DNA of 64,000 bases from Physcia stellaris. Taxonomy: Eukaryota; Ascomycota; Lecanoromycetes; Caliciales; Physciaceae. Shown here piece by piece: positions 34,836-45,985 of the stretch. Both the position numbers and the translations under genes were made by a program. The notes under the pieces were generated by a model, which made no database searches, was not told the origin of the DNA, and was given only the letters and a program-made list of their open reading frames with translations. The first letter of the stretch is position 1. Each line of letters opens with the position of its first letter. Location of the stretch: contig JABSSW010000010.1 of the NCBI GenBank assembly GCA_018902385.1, positions 124,001 through 188,000 of the forward strand, read 5' to 3'.

Positions 34836-37800
34836 TCACTCACACCACCGCACCCCCACCGCCCTCGCCAAAAACGAATACCCCTCCCTCACGGCCCCAC
34901 TCACAGCCTCATCATCCGTCCACCCGGGATAAACATCAAAAAGATGCGGTACCCCCTCCACGACCCTCAGCTCAGCCTGCACCCCCTGCTCCCTCAGACC
35001 CTTCCAGGTACGCTCCGCCTGCTGCCACGGGATCAGATCGTCTTCTCTGGGGTGGATCAAGAAGGTGGGGGTAGTATAATTGCCAGCGCGAATCTGGGAA
35101 AGGGGACTCGCGGCCCTGATGCGTTCCTCCGACGGGGATGGAAGCGAGGTATTGGTTAATGTTTTGCTGGTGGTGGAGAGGTCGCCGAGGAGGACATGCA
35201 GTGTGTGACCGTGCGTATTCATGTGCAGCGCCAATCGACTGCGGGCGTCGCTGGGTGCGAGCCAGCCCCCAAGGCGCGTTTCTTGGCGGGCACGTTGTAG
35301 CCTGTGATAGGGGTATCGGATATGCCGTCTAATATCTTGCTGTCTAGGTCATATGTATCGGACGAGGCACCGGCGGGGACGTTGGGTTTCATCCAGAAAG
35401 GGTCTTCGTAATCTGTCGGGCAGTAGAAGGCGAGGATGGCTTCTGGGGGTCGGATTTGGCGGGGAAGAGACGTCCAGGCGAGCGTCATAGCTAGGTGGCC
35501 TCCTGTTGACCAGCCTACGGCTACGACTTTATCAGGGTTTATGTGGATATCGGGACGGGCGAGCGGGATTTGTGGAAGAACGGTGCGGATCCAGTGCAGG
35601 GCGTCGGCGACGTCTGTCATGGGGCCCTCGATGAGGTTTGTCTCTGGACATAGCCTGTAATCAACGCTGATGGGGAGGAAACCGCTTTGTAGGAGTTTGC
35701 TGGTTTGCTCAGGTCGAATGTCATTTCTGGAGAGCATGATGTGGCCACCTCCATGGATCATAAGGGCTGTTAAAATACGCTTTGGTTAGCCCGGCGTTCT
35801 CTGCACAGGGGGTAATATAAAAAATTAGCGCGACTAACCCACAGGAAGAGGTTCCCCCTGCTCAACCACGTCGCGAGGGTAGTACACGTCTGCTAACAGG
35901 TCCAGACCATCTACTTCTTTAAACTTCAAGGTTTCCTTCATTGTGTTATGTTCGCTGCTGCCGTTAGTTGTATTGCCATTACCCAGAGCGAGCCTGGAAT
36001 TAATACCATCTGGGGCCACTTTGTAAGGGGAAGCGGTGATGACACGCAGGATGTCGGACTCTGCTGTTGCACTATCGCTCCAGTCCACCCACTGAAACCC
36101 AGAAGTATGTAATTCCCTCTCCCATCGCCTCTCGCTCGCTAGGGCATGCTCGCGGCCGTCGTTGAATAGCCACCAGCCTTCCAGAAGGCCGAAGACAAGA
36201 TCAAACCAGTACAGGTTTCTGGTTAGCTCAACCAAGCACAATATCCCATCTGGGCGTAGCATCTTTCGAATGTTGGTCGTAGACTGCACGAGGTTCTTCG
36301 TCGCATGAATGCAATTAGTCGACAAGATGATATCGTAGGCGCCTAAAAACTCAGGCTTTGGTTCTTTTTCAATGTCAAGCACTGTGTAGTGCATAAAGGG
36401 CCATTTCGAAAACTTGCGGCGGGCAGTCGCGACAAGCGAGGATGAAAGATCCGTAAACGTATACGAGAACTTGTATTGAGGTCCAAGCTTGACGAGAGTA
36501 TCAATAACGTTTTTTGATGTCCCGCCGGTACCGGCACCAAGTTCGAGAATTTTTAGCTCGCGGCTGGTTCCAACACGCTCCAAAGCCATCGAAAGATACT
36601 GGGCCAAGACCAGAGTTCCAGTCTTGAACATGGGTGCGTTGGTGTAAACATCTTCCAGCAGTGTTCGCGCCGCGGCGTCCCGGAAGATCAACGATATGGG
36701 ATCTGCCGATCCTGAAAGGCAGTCTGCCAATCTATGACCTGTAGTATAGAGCAGCTTTGTCTCAGAAGTATGCTTTGGAAATCTGTTCAGTAACTCATCG
36801 AGTAGTGCAGATGTGTCAAGCATAGGGACTGGCTTGTTAGTACGACGGAAGGTTCCTTCTGTTCTCTTGGCTAAAAGCCCAGCATCCACCAATATCTTGT
36901 ATAGCTGTGGAACAAGCTTCTCATGTCTAGGATCAAAATTGAACGCCGGTACCTCATCTCCAGACTCTAGCTCCTGTAACGATGAGCCCAAAGATGCAAA
37001 GGCATTCACAACGTATTGCACCACGAGCTTGGACTGTATAGGGAAGGCCTCGGTGCAGAACCCGGTGAAGCCAGTAGTATCGGCGTGGTGGTCGTACAAA
37101 GCTTTCGCATTAACGAAGCGTTCGCGGCTTTCGACTGCCAGATTCATGTTGCTCTCCTGGCTGTCATATGTCGGTTGGCTTTTCTCTGCCCCAGACGGTG
37201 AGTGATAGCCATTAGTAAGGCTACCTCCGTTCGTAAGCTTCTCTCGATTGGTATCAGTGTCTCCATTGGTAAGATGTTCTCCGTTAGTAAGATGTACTCC
37301 ATTGGTAAGCTTTTTCCTAGAATCTTGCTTCTGCTCGAGCTTGGCGTTAGGCTTTTGCTGCTTCTGGGTAGTGTCTGCAGGTTGAATCAACTGCACGAGT
37401 GAGAGTACGTCGGTGCAAGTGATGAGTTGTGCTTGTGTGAGGCTAACATTAAAACGGGTCAGAATCTCGGAGAGTACTTCCGTTGCCAGCAGCGAGTCGA
37501 TTCCAAGCTCTTCGAGACTTGACGTGGGTTTGATCTCCTCGACAGGTATTTCTAGAATAGCGCTGAACATTCTGCACGTCAATTGAATTAAGTTGTTAGG
37601 CTGCTGGTGAACCGCAACCGTCGGAGAAGGCGGTAAATCTTTGGAAAGCCGACGCAGAGGAGCGTCAAAGGGTTGTTTCGCTGCAAGATCATCTTCCGCG
37701 GGGAAGGAGATCTTGTCTGATATGCCGAGTCGTGCGTGTTCTCGCTATTGCTAATGTGTAAGCTCGCTAATCCATTAGTAGTGGTTGGCTTGTTTAATTT

Positions 37801-40800
37801 GGTAAGACTTCTTGCGACCGATTTGAATGGAACACTTCTGAAATTGGCGCCCAAAATAGCCAGGACCAGTGCTCCAGAGGTTGCATCACATACGAAGACG
37901 TCGTTGGACACCTCAACCTTGGATTTGTGCTCATAACGCGTGTAGATAGTCCATGCACGAGTCTTGCCTCTGCCTGACATGAAGGCAGCAGAAAAAATCA
38001 TTTCCTCCACTGCGGTGCACATGTAAACTTGGTCGTCATTTCTTTTGGACAAACAATTAACATGAATACCTGCAACCTGGAGAAAGTTGTCAAGGGAGAT
38101 GAGGTCGCATACACTGGCTTTCATGCAAGCGAGCTTGTCCGTTGGGCTGGTCACGTGGCCGACTGCTTCGTTTTCCGAGGCTGATACACTTTGAACTCCA
38201 CGATAGTAGCTTGCATACTCGACAACCTCCGAGAAGAGGCCATAAACCATGGCGCCGGTGATACCGGTGGCTGACGGTAACTTCTGGATTCTATGCGTAC
38301 TTGACCTTTGCAGCAACTTCAGCTGCCTCTCCACTACGGCCTCGCCCGCTGCGAATGAGCTAATACTTCCTTTCGCATGCTCGGTCTCTTTGGCCTCCAG
38401 GTTGACCGGATCATGCGGCAGTGAAGGCTGACTGAAGAGAGAAAAGTCCCACGTTTCTGGACCAGTCTGACGGAGACGTAGAAATACAGCAGTTCCAGCT
38501 CCAAGTCCCAATGGCGCTGACATGGTCAAGCCTTCGATATGTGGTAAAGTCTGTGTCTCTTGCCTGTTGTCCGTCCTTTGCAGTATCATGACACACCTAG
38601 CTGCCAGCTCGATATACATCGATGCTGGACAGAGGCTCTGGCCTGTAACGGCGTGCCCGCGTGCTGCGAGCTCAAATATATCGTTGGTAGTATCCACGGC
38701 GAAGAGATGTTCTCCAGTGGTGGCACCATCTTTGTTCAATAAAGTAACAAGACTCGGTGCTTCCTTAGTAGTAGGTTCAGACCTGGGCTTGTTCTCGATC
38801 CAATGCCTTGACTTCTCAAATTGGTATGGTGGAAGGTTGAGATTTTTATAACGATAGCGGGATGATGGATGGAAGAGCCAGTGTTGCGTAGCTGAGCCAG
38901 CACTCCACAGTTGACATATGGCCTTGGCAAGATGTGTTATGGCGTCTGAATTTCCCAGCTCCACGGGTATGAAGACATCTGATCTTCCAGGCTTGAGAGC
39001 TGTTACACGACGCGTCATGGCAATGATGGGAGTCGAAGAACCTGCTTCAAGCCAGACAGCTGATGGTAAGCGGGAGGTTATTCTTTGGACGGCATCTGCA
39101 AAGTAAACTGGTTCCCGGGTGTGCTGCACCATCTTTCCTACCGCAAATTGCGACCAGATTCCTCCTGCAGAACAGGTTTCAACGCGAATGCGAGGCGGCT
39201 GCATCTTTATCGACTTGGTAATCTCAGCTAGATCGTCCAGAATATCATCCGCAAGATAGGAATGATATGCGTGACTATTTCGAAGTCTGGTTTTCTTGAA
39301 GCTGCTGCATTCCTTCTCTACTCTGTCGATGGATGGACCGTCACCAGCGAGAACAAAGCTTCGAGGACCATTATAGCATGCAAAGTCGACGTGGACACCA
39401 CTCATCGAGTTCGCCTGCCGTACCAGGGCTTCAAGTTCGTCCTTGTCGCACTCCACGGACAGCATTGTTCCACGATCTGGACCCCAACAGTCTCGGATGA
39501 GGCGAGCTCGACTCGATACAAAGAAAAATGCATCTTCAAGGGAAATGGAGTCTGCAACACAAAGCGCGGCGAATTGGCCAAAGCTGTGGCCAACCATGGT
39601 ATCCACCTCCAGGCCGCAGTCTATCCAGCATTTGGCAGAAGAGATCTGTAAAGATAAAAGCATGCAATGAAGAGAGACAACATCCTCGATGGCGTCCCCT
39701 TGAAAGATACCCGGAAAGATGCTGGGAAGGCCAAGGTTCTGGCAGACAGAGTTACATTCATCCTGTGTCAAGGTTAGTGAACACTATCGCGAGTCCAGAT
39801 AGCATGCTGAGCTCACCAATCGGTGCTTGAAAAGATCGCAGCGCTCATACAGCTCAATTGAGACGCTGACACTACGGCTAGTCTGCCCACCAAAGCACAG
39901 AACTACTGGATTCTTGCTAGGCCGCACAGCAGTGCCGTTTTTCGCCGCGCTTGAACTGCTGAGAATGGACATGGCATTCTCCTCATCAGCTGCGGTGAAA
40001 GCAAGTCTGTGTTCGAACGAGGGATTGTGGTTCCGAGCAATGTTGTATGCCACGCTTTCAAAGGAATTCTCAACTTTACGTAGGTGTAGATTTATCTTTT
40101 CCATGTAAGATTGAAGACTATTTGCAGTCTTCGCAGAGAGAAGTATTGGGCTGACGATAGAGGTAGGAGTCTGAGTTCCCAAGCTTGTTTCTGTGCCTGA
40201 ACGGGAGCGAGGGCTCGAGTGCGCTCGAAGAACAATGGCCACGTTGCTCCCCGCAGCTCCGTAGTTGTTCACCAGCGCGATCTGGCGTTGGGCGGCCCAC
40301 AGCTGGGTGACCCTAGGTACTGTTATTTGTTCCGATGCAGATGCTTGGATGCGTGGGTTCAAGGACTTGAAGTTAGCCTGTTTCGGAATTGTCTTGTATT
40401 GCATCATCAAGAGGGATTTGATGACCCCAGCAACGCCAGAAGCAGCTTCCGTGTGACCAATGTTATCCTTGACAGAGCCCAAGAATATCTTGTCTTCGCG
40501 CGAAGGAGACGCAAGCGCCAAACGGACACTCTCATATTCTATGGGGTCTCCAACAGGAGTCCCTATCAAAAGCTGTCAGTCAGATGAAAAGATGGTTTGG
40601 GGCTAATTGGATTCTCACCAGTGCCATGTGCTTCAACGTAAGTGACCTCCTTGCCTTCTATCCCGGCTGAAGACAACACGCGTTTGTACAAGGAGCTCTG
40701 CGAATCTGAGTCTGGAACAGTGATAGGACTGCAGCTGGAGCCTTGGTTCACCGCAGAGCCAGCAACTACTCCAAGAATGGAATTACCATCGGCTATCGCC

Positions 40801-42934
40801 TTTGAAAGCTTCTTTAGAACAAGAATACCCGCGCCTTCTCCACGGCAATAGCCATTGGCCTCAGCGTCAAAGGCTCGTGATGACCCGTTCGGATTGAGGA
40901 AAGATGCGGCGGCGAGGTTCTGGTGGAGAGCAGGACTCGTGATGACGTTGACTCCTCCGGCAAGTGCCATGGAGCACTCGCCTCCGAGAATTGCCTACAA
41001 CGATGTCAGCGATAGGTTTCGGAACAATTAATGATTGAGCCTGCCTTGCTCGCTGTATGTATTGCGACTGCCGATGAAGAACACGCTGTATCAAAAGTAA
41101 TCGAGGGACCAGTCCAGCCGAAAAAGTGGCTGATACGGCCACTGATGAAAGCCCGTAGAGTACCCGTAGCTGCAAATGCGTTGGCGTCATGGGAGGCAAC
41201 ATTATCCTCATAGTCGACAGACCCTACACCAAGGTAGCATCCCACATCTTCTTCACTCGACTTAAGCGCCTTGTTGCAATATCCAGACGATTCCAGTGCC
41301 TCGTAAGCAACTTGTAAGGCAAGTCGTTGCTGTGGATCCATGGACTTTGCCTCCCGGCCCGAGATACCAAAGAATCTATGGTCGAAAACATCAGGAGAGT
41401 CGAGGAAGTTGCCCCAAAAATTGGCCAGCTTGGGCTCGCGGCTAAGATCAGCTGTGTCGAAACGCTGAGAAGGTAATTTGCCAATTGCAGTTTCACCTGC
41501 CCATAAAAGCTGTCGGAACTCCTCAAGATTTTCGGCTCGAGGGAACCTGCAGGCCATCCCCACCACAGCAATCTCTTCTAGCGAGGGTTTGTCGTCGTGA
41601 TCAGATGTAGCGCTGGAATGACTGTCCTTTGCGGCCAGAGAACGGGGTATCCAGGATTCACCGACTAAGGCCACAAACGTGGCTTTGCTCTGGGAAAGAT
41701 TGTTTATCGTCGACTTGACAGTCTGGAACCAGTGGGCTCGCTTGCAAAGAATAAGTTGGATAGCAATCTCATGAAGAGCGCCAGCTTCGATGATCTGAGC
41801 ATCTGCAGTAGATTATAAAGCCATGCGCAACTTCCTTGCATCAGGGAGTCTCAATTCCTTGTTTTCCACGCAAATGCGACTAAGTGTATCGGCAGCTTCG
41901 GCATTATTTGGATGGTGGTAACGTCCATAGAGTCCAATTTTCGTAGTACTTATCTTGGCCTCGCGCATCCGCTTACAGAAGTCCGCTTGGCAGCCAGTAG
42001 GAAGTGTGACGGTGATACTCCTGTCGTCTGTTATGCAGGAAATATATGCCTATCTCGTCATGTCAGTATGATACTCTGATAATACCGCTCGGTCCGGATG
42101 TTGTCCTCTCTACGCCAATCACTCGCGTAAATGTGACCGAGCGACCCTGTATCTCAGTATGCTAGAGGCTAGACAGCCAGAGCATTGCTGACATGATGGG
42201 CTGAGGGCCGATCATGCAAGATATCTATTACTCTTATGGGCTTTCACCAATACTCAGGTCGACGACAGCATTTAATGCCTCAATGAAATGATATCACTAA
42301 CCTCTGGGACTGAATCAAGACAGGCTTCCAGATAGGTTCTGTCTTCGGCTGACTTCCAGCGCACATGTACGGCCGTGGCTCTTTCCTGGGCAGGACGAGG
42401 GGATCTTTCTGCGTCTATTATGAGGCCAATACATGCGGCAAGTCGAATAGTATTAGAGAAATTGCTTTCAAGTTCAGTACGATCGTTGGCTGAAGCAAGC
42501 GCTGCAGCTGAGAGAAACCCAACGCAGAACCCTTGAGCTGCCTGGAGATCCAGGACGTCATCTTTCGACGCTGACTTTTCGATTGTTTGGATGAAGTCGA
42601 CGGCATGTGACACAACCGTTAATGATGATAGCTGAGTGTTTGTTAAATTTCGAGGATCTAAGTTTTGGGCTCCCGTTGCAAAGTCCTGGAGTTCTTGCAA
42701 CTTCTCGGCTCCCGAAAAGCCGTGAAGCGCATCACTCTCCTCAAGGAGATGCCACAACGATGGTAAATCCACGAGAGCCTGTTTGAGGAAACCAAGCTTG
42801 CGATTGTTCAAAAGAGCAAATTGTAAGCTCGAGAGAGTTTCAGATGTCCAGTTCGTCACCTGAGGCCCGAATAAGGCAACTCGAGACTCGGTCGACGAGC
42901 CCCTGGGGGTGGCGTTGAAGCGATTCATTGCCAT
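34836..42934 (-). CDS. Non-reducing polyketide synthase SAT-KS-AT-PT-ACP-CMeT-TE
   Basis: Exons 42934-42302, 42049-41045, 40994-40619, 40562-39817, 39762-35839 and 35766-34836 encode about 2,540 residues. In order: SAT (Cys137 in GFCVGF), KS (DTACSSS near 534, [14 protein letters not shown]), AT (GHSFGQ near 980), product template ([11 protein letters not shown]; later [10 protein letters not shown]), one ACP (GIDSLL near 1673), C-methyltransferase (ELGAGTGG near 1990) and an alpha/beta-hydrolase TE (HGGGH, GWSTGG). This is the order of the dimethylorsellinate synthases AusA, Trt4 and AdrD. Exon 3 follows a GC-AG intron. Oddities: an in-frame TAA in SAT (near 41814), a one-base frame change in the PT-ACP linker (about 37740-37790) and a one-base loss in a C5 run (35266-35270, plus strand). 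Each frame change is consistent with one missing base. The ACP-CMeT linker is rich in LTNG repeats. Confidence 0.93.
37205..37315 (-). repeat. Coding minisatellite, LTNG units, in the ACP-CMeT linker
   Basis: Five LTNG-type units occur within about 37 codons of the polyketide synthase, three at an 18-bp spacing ([19 protein letters not shown]) and two more after a short break. They lie in the flexible linker between carrier and methyltransferase domains, so copy number can change without harming the folds. Confidence 0.7.
40995..41044 (-). other. GC-AG intron inside the KS domain
   Basis: The exon ends AGCAAG and the intron begins GCAGGC; it ends GTTGTAG, with a branch-like CGCTGAC 12 nt before. 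Its 50 nt restore the conserved KS sequence [14 protein letters not shown] exactly and avoid the stop reached by reading through. No GT donor gives this protein. Confidence 0.75.
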
Positions 42935-43563
42935 AGGGGTACGTCCAAAGTACGTTGAGTACTATGGAGGTGATGGTAGGGGGTGATGATATTTCCCGCT
43001 AGCGTGTTGTGCTACGGCAAGGATGTCCTGCGGATGTATGTTTCCATATAATGCATGATATTCACCCCACCTGAAGTCTGGTTGCGTATTGCGTGGACGA
43101 CGAGGCCAGTGGTTGCGTTCCACTTTCCTCATCAAATCAACTTCTGGTTTCCAAAGACCAAAGATTTACTTGGCGCCACTTTGGTGCTGACCCAAGTTGG
43201 GCTTCTGCAGAATCCTGCCGCTGCAGTCGCGAACCCAAGTAAGCAACAAGTAAGCACCGTAAACAGTCCCAGAACATCCAACAAGCTTTGAGTATTTCCA
43301 AGAAAACCACAACATTGGCGAGTAAGCGCCAAGACTACTTTCGCATTCGCATACGAAACTCTTAGCGGCCTCATACACATGCGGCCGAGCATACTAAATT
43401 TCCCTTTCTTCTGCACTTGTCCTCTGACTGACACTCTGGACTGTAGTTCGGAGATCGCTTTATTCTGACATCGTGAAGTACTTCGGTGCCATTTTGTCGG
43501 TTTGCTTCCATTCTGAGAGGCTGTTCGTTTCCTCGTAACAAGGACCTGTCTAGAAAAGCAAAT
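42935..43563. promoter_or_regulatory. Divergent promoter, polyketide synthase / third P450
   Basis: A 629-bp gap between outward-facing core genes. No clear TATA box or activator palindrome was found by eye. Confidence 0.45.
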
Positions 43564-45469
43564 ATGCCTGCGACAAGGCTCGAGGCTATGTCAGACTCTA
43601 TAGGGAGCAGCGTTCCCATTGTCCCTCTTGTTATCGGCGTAGCAGTGTCACTTGCCATCTTCCAATTATGGCGAACGTGGTATCGCCTCAGACACATCCC
43701 CGGGCCCTTCTTTGCCAGATTTACCAATTTCCAGCGCGTCCAATGGGTTACAACAAAGCGTGCGCATCTGATACTTCAAGAAAAACATGAAAAGTATGGA
43801 GAAGTCGTGCGCATTGGACCGAACACGGTAGCGTTCAGTAATCCTGAAGTAATCCCACAGGTCTATACAGCCCGTACTGGATTCCCCAAGGTATGTGATG
43901 CTCTGATCGACTTTTAGTGCCATGGTGCACAGCAGAACTGATATGAGTAATTCAGAGTAAATTTTACGCAACTCTCCAAGCGTATGCTCCCAAGGGTGGT
44001 TCCCTTCAAGCTATTTTTAATACTCAGGACGAGGACATGCACAAACGGCTCAAAACACCCATCGCGCCCTTGTTCACACCGGCGAATCTGCCTTCTTTGG
44101 AGGGGCGTATGGATGATGTCCTGGAATGTTTGCAGGATAAGTTGGACACAAAGTTCATTAACAACAGTGAAGTCTTCAACCTTGGCCAGTGGCTGCAGTA
44201 CTTCGCTTTTGATGTTATGGGTACTTTGACCTTCTCGAAGAGATATGGTTTCCTGGAGACCGGGAAAGATGTTGGGCGAATGCTGGGTACGATCGTTGAC
44301 TTCATGAGGAGTTCTGCTCCAGTAAGACACACTAGTGCTCTGTGTCTTTGATCTGTATCAAACCAACTAATCTGCCATAGCTGACACAAATTCCTTGGCT
44401 CGACTGGGCCCTGCGTAAGAACCGAATTGGAGACGCATTCCAGCGTAGATTCAACACCCAGGCATCTCTTGGAATATTGGGATTCGTGAAGAAGGCCATC
44501 ACAGAAAAGGAAAGTACTATGGCCAACGGTGACGCGGAGAAGAAAATGAACGGTTGCAACGGCGAGCACAAGGATACTGGCGACAAATATGGCCGCGGAA
44601 AAGACTTCCTGACACGATACATCGAGCTCCAGCAGAATGACCCCGAGATACCGCCTTGGTAGGTCGCAAATCCTTGAAGCAATAAGTTGAACTTCACTGA
44701 TCCACAAGAAACAGGGCTGCTACAGCGTGGACCTTCTCCAATGTCATCGCGGGTTCCGACTCGGTTGGCAGTCTGATGCGAACTACCATGTTCAATCTCT
44801 TGTGCTACCCACGCACTCTGAACAAGTTATATGACGAGCTACGTGGCGCTGATTTGTCCCAACCATTTCCCCAGTATAATGAGGTGCGCAATCTGCCATA
44901 TTTAGATGCCTGTGTCCAGGAAGGCATACGTATGCACCCGCCCTTCGCACTGCCTTTTGAACGCATTGTGCCTAAAGGAGGCATTACGATTCTTGGACAC
45001 TATCTACCTGAAGGAACTGCAGTTGGCGGTAGTCCTTATGTTGTGAACCGACACAAGGGGATGTTCGGTGAAGATGCCGAATTCTGGAGGCCAGAGAGGT
45101 GGCTGGAGAAAGATGATGCGCACAAGAGGAAGCTTGAATCAGCAATGTTGACGGTAGGCTGTGCATCCTCCCTGACGGTACATTTTACTGACGGGCTTCC
45201 TCCAAAGTTTGGATCTGGTAGACGTATATGCCTCGGGAGACACGTCGGCATCATGGAGATCAAGAAGATACTACCGTTTCTCATCCTCAATTACGATGTG
45301 AGTTTCGCCCAGAGCTCCCCTCATAAGCAGTCACAGTGAGCTCACAGTGATACAGATTCGGATTGTCGATCCCGAGAAGTTTGAGTACGAGAATTCGTGG
45401 TTCTTCTTCCAGAAAGGGCTGTATGCTACAATCACGAAGAGACCTGAAGCCGTAAGCATTGGTTCATAG
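43564..45469 (+). CDS. Cytochrome P450 (third), six exons
   Basis: Exons 43564-43890, 43956-44321, 44381-44658, 44715-45153, 45208-45297 and 45356-45469 close in phase to 537 residues. After a membrane anchor ([16 protein letters not shown]) comes the HIPGP hinge. The I helix reads [12 protein letters not shown], ExxR is EGIR ([10 protein letters not shown]), and the heme loop [12 protein letters not shown] spans an exon junction just before its phenylalanine. Overall it resembles pisatin demethylase-like fungal P450s (CYP57/CYP65 relatives), which hydroxylate or demethylate phenolic substrates. An Asn/Lys/Gly-rich insert (about 310-340) is unusual. Sharing a promoter with the synthase, it may be the first oxidation step. 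Substrate unknown. Confidence 0.92.
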
Positions 45470-45985
45470 TTTGACCGCGTCTGAAAGAGGAGAATAGATT
45501 GTGTATAACTCGATAATAGCTATAGAGGGAAAATTGGATATCTCGTTGTCTTGATTAGAGCAGAAAGCAAAACAGATTTTGTTGCCAGACTCCCGCTAAG
45601 CCTAGAGTACACACTGCTAGTCTGTAATCATACTAGCGACTGACTAATCCGATTTCATCTGTCAGGGTTGGGGTTGTAGTTGGATATTTCCGCAGAAAGC
45701 ACCACAAAATGTGATCGAGTATCTTTTATGCACCCGACTAGCTCTTGTAAGCTGCTACTTCAAGTCTCGAACGATTAATAGCAACCCTAGTACCTGATTT
45801 CCGTTCTATTAGATGAAGTGGGAGGCTGAAACCTGTCGCGTCTCACCTTGAAGACGTATCAACTATCAATAAATTCGCGTCATGACGATCTTGGAAATGG
45901 AACATTGGAAATGCCTCTTACATGGTTCGGAAAATCTAGAGTCTTAACATCGTTGAATTATTTCTATCATGGTCATTGACCTTCT
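45470..45985. other. Intergenic, tail to tail
   Basis: A convergent gap between the third P450 and the MFS gene. Nothing recognised. Confidence 0.55.
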
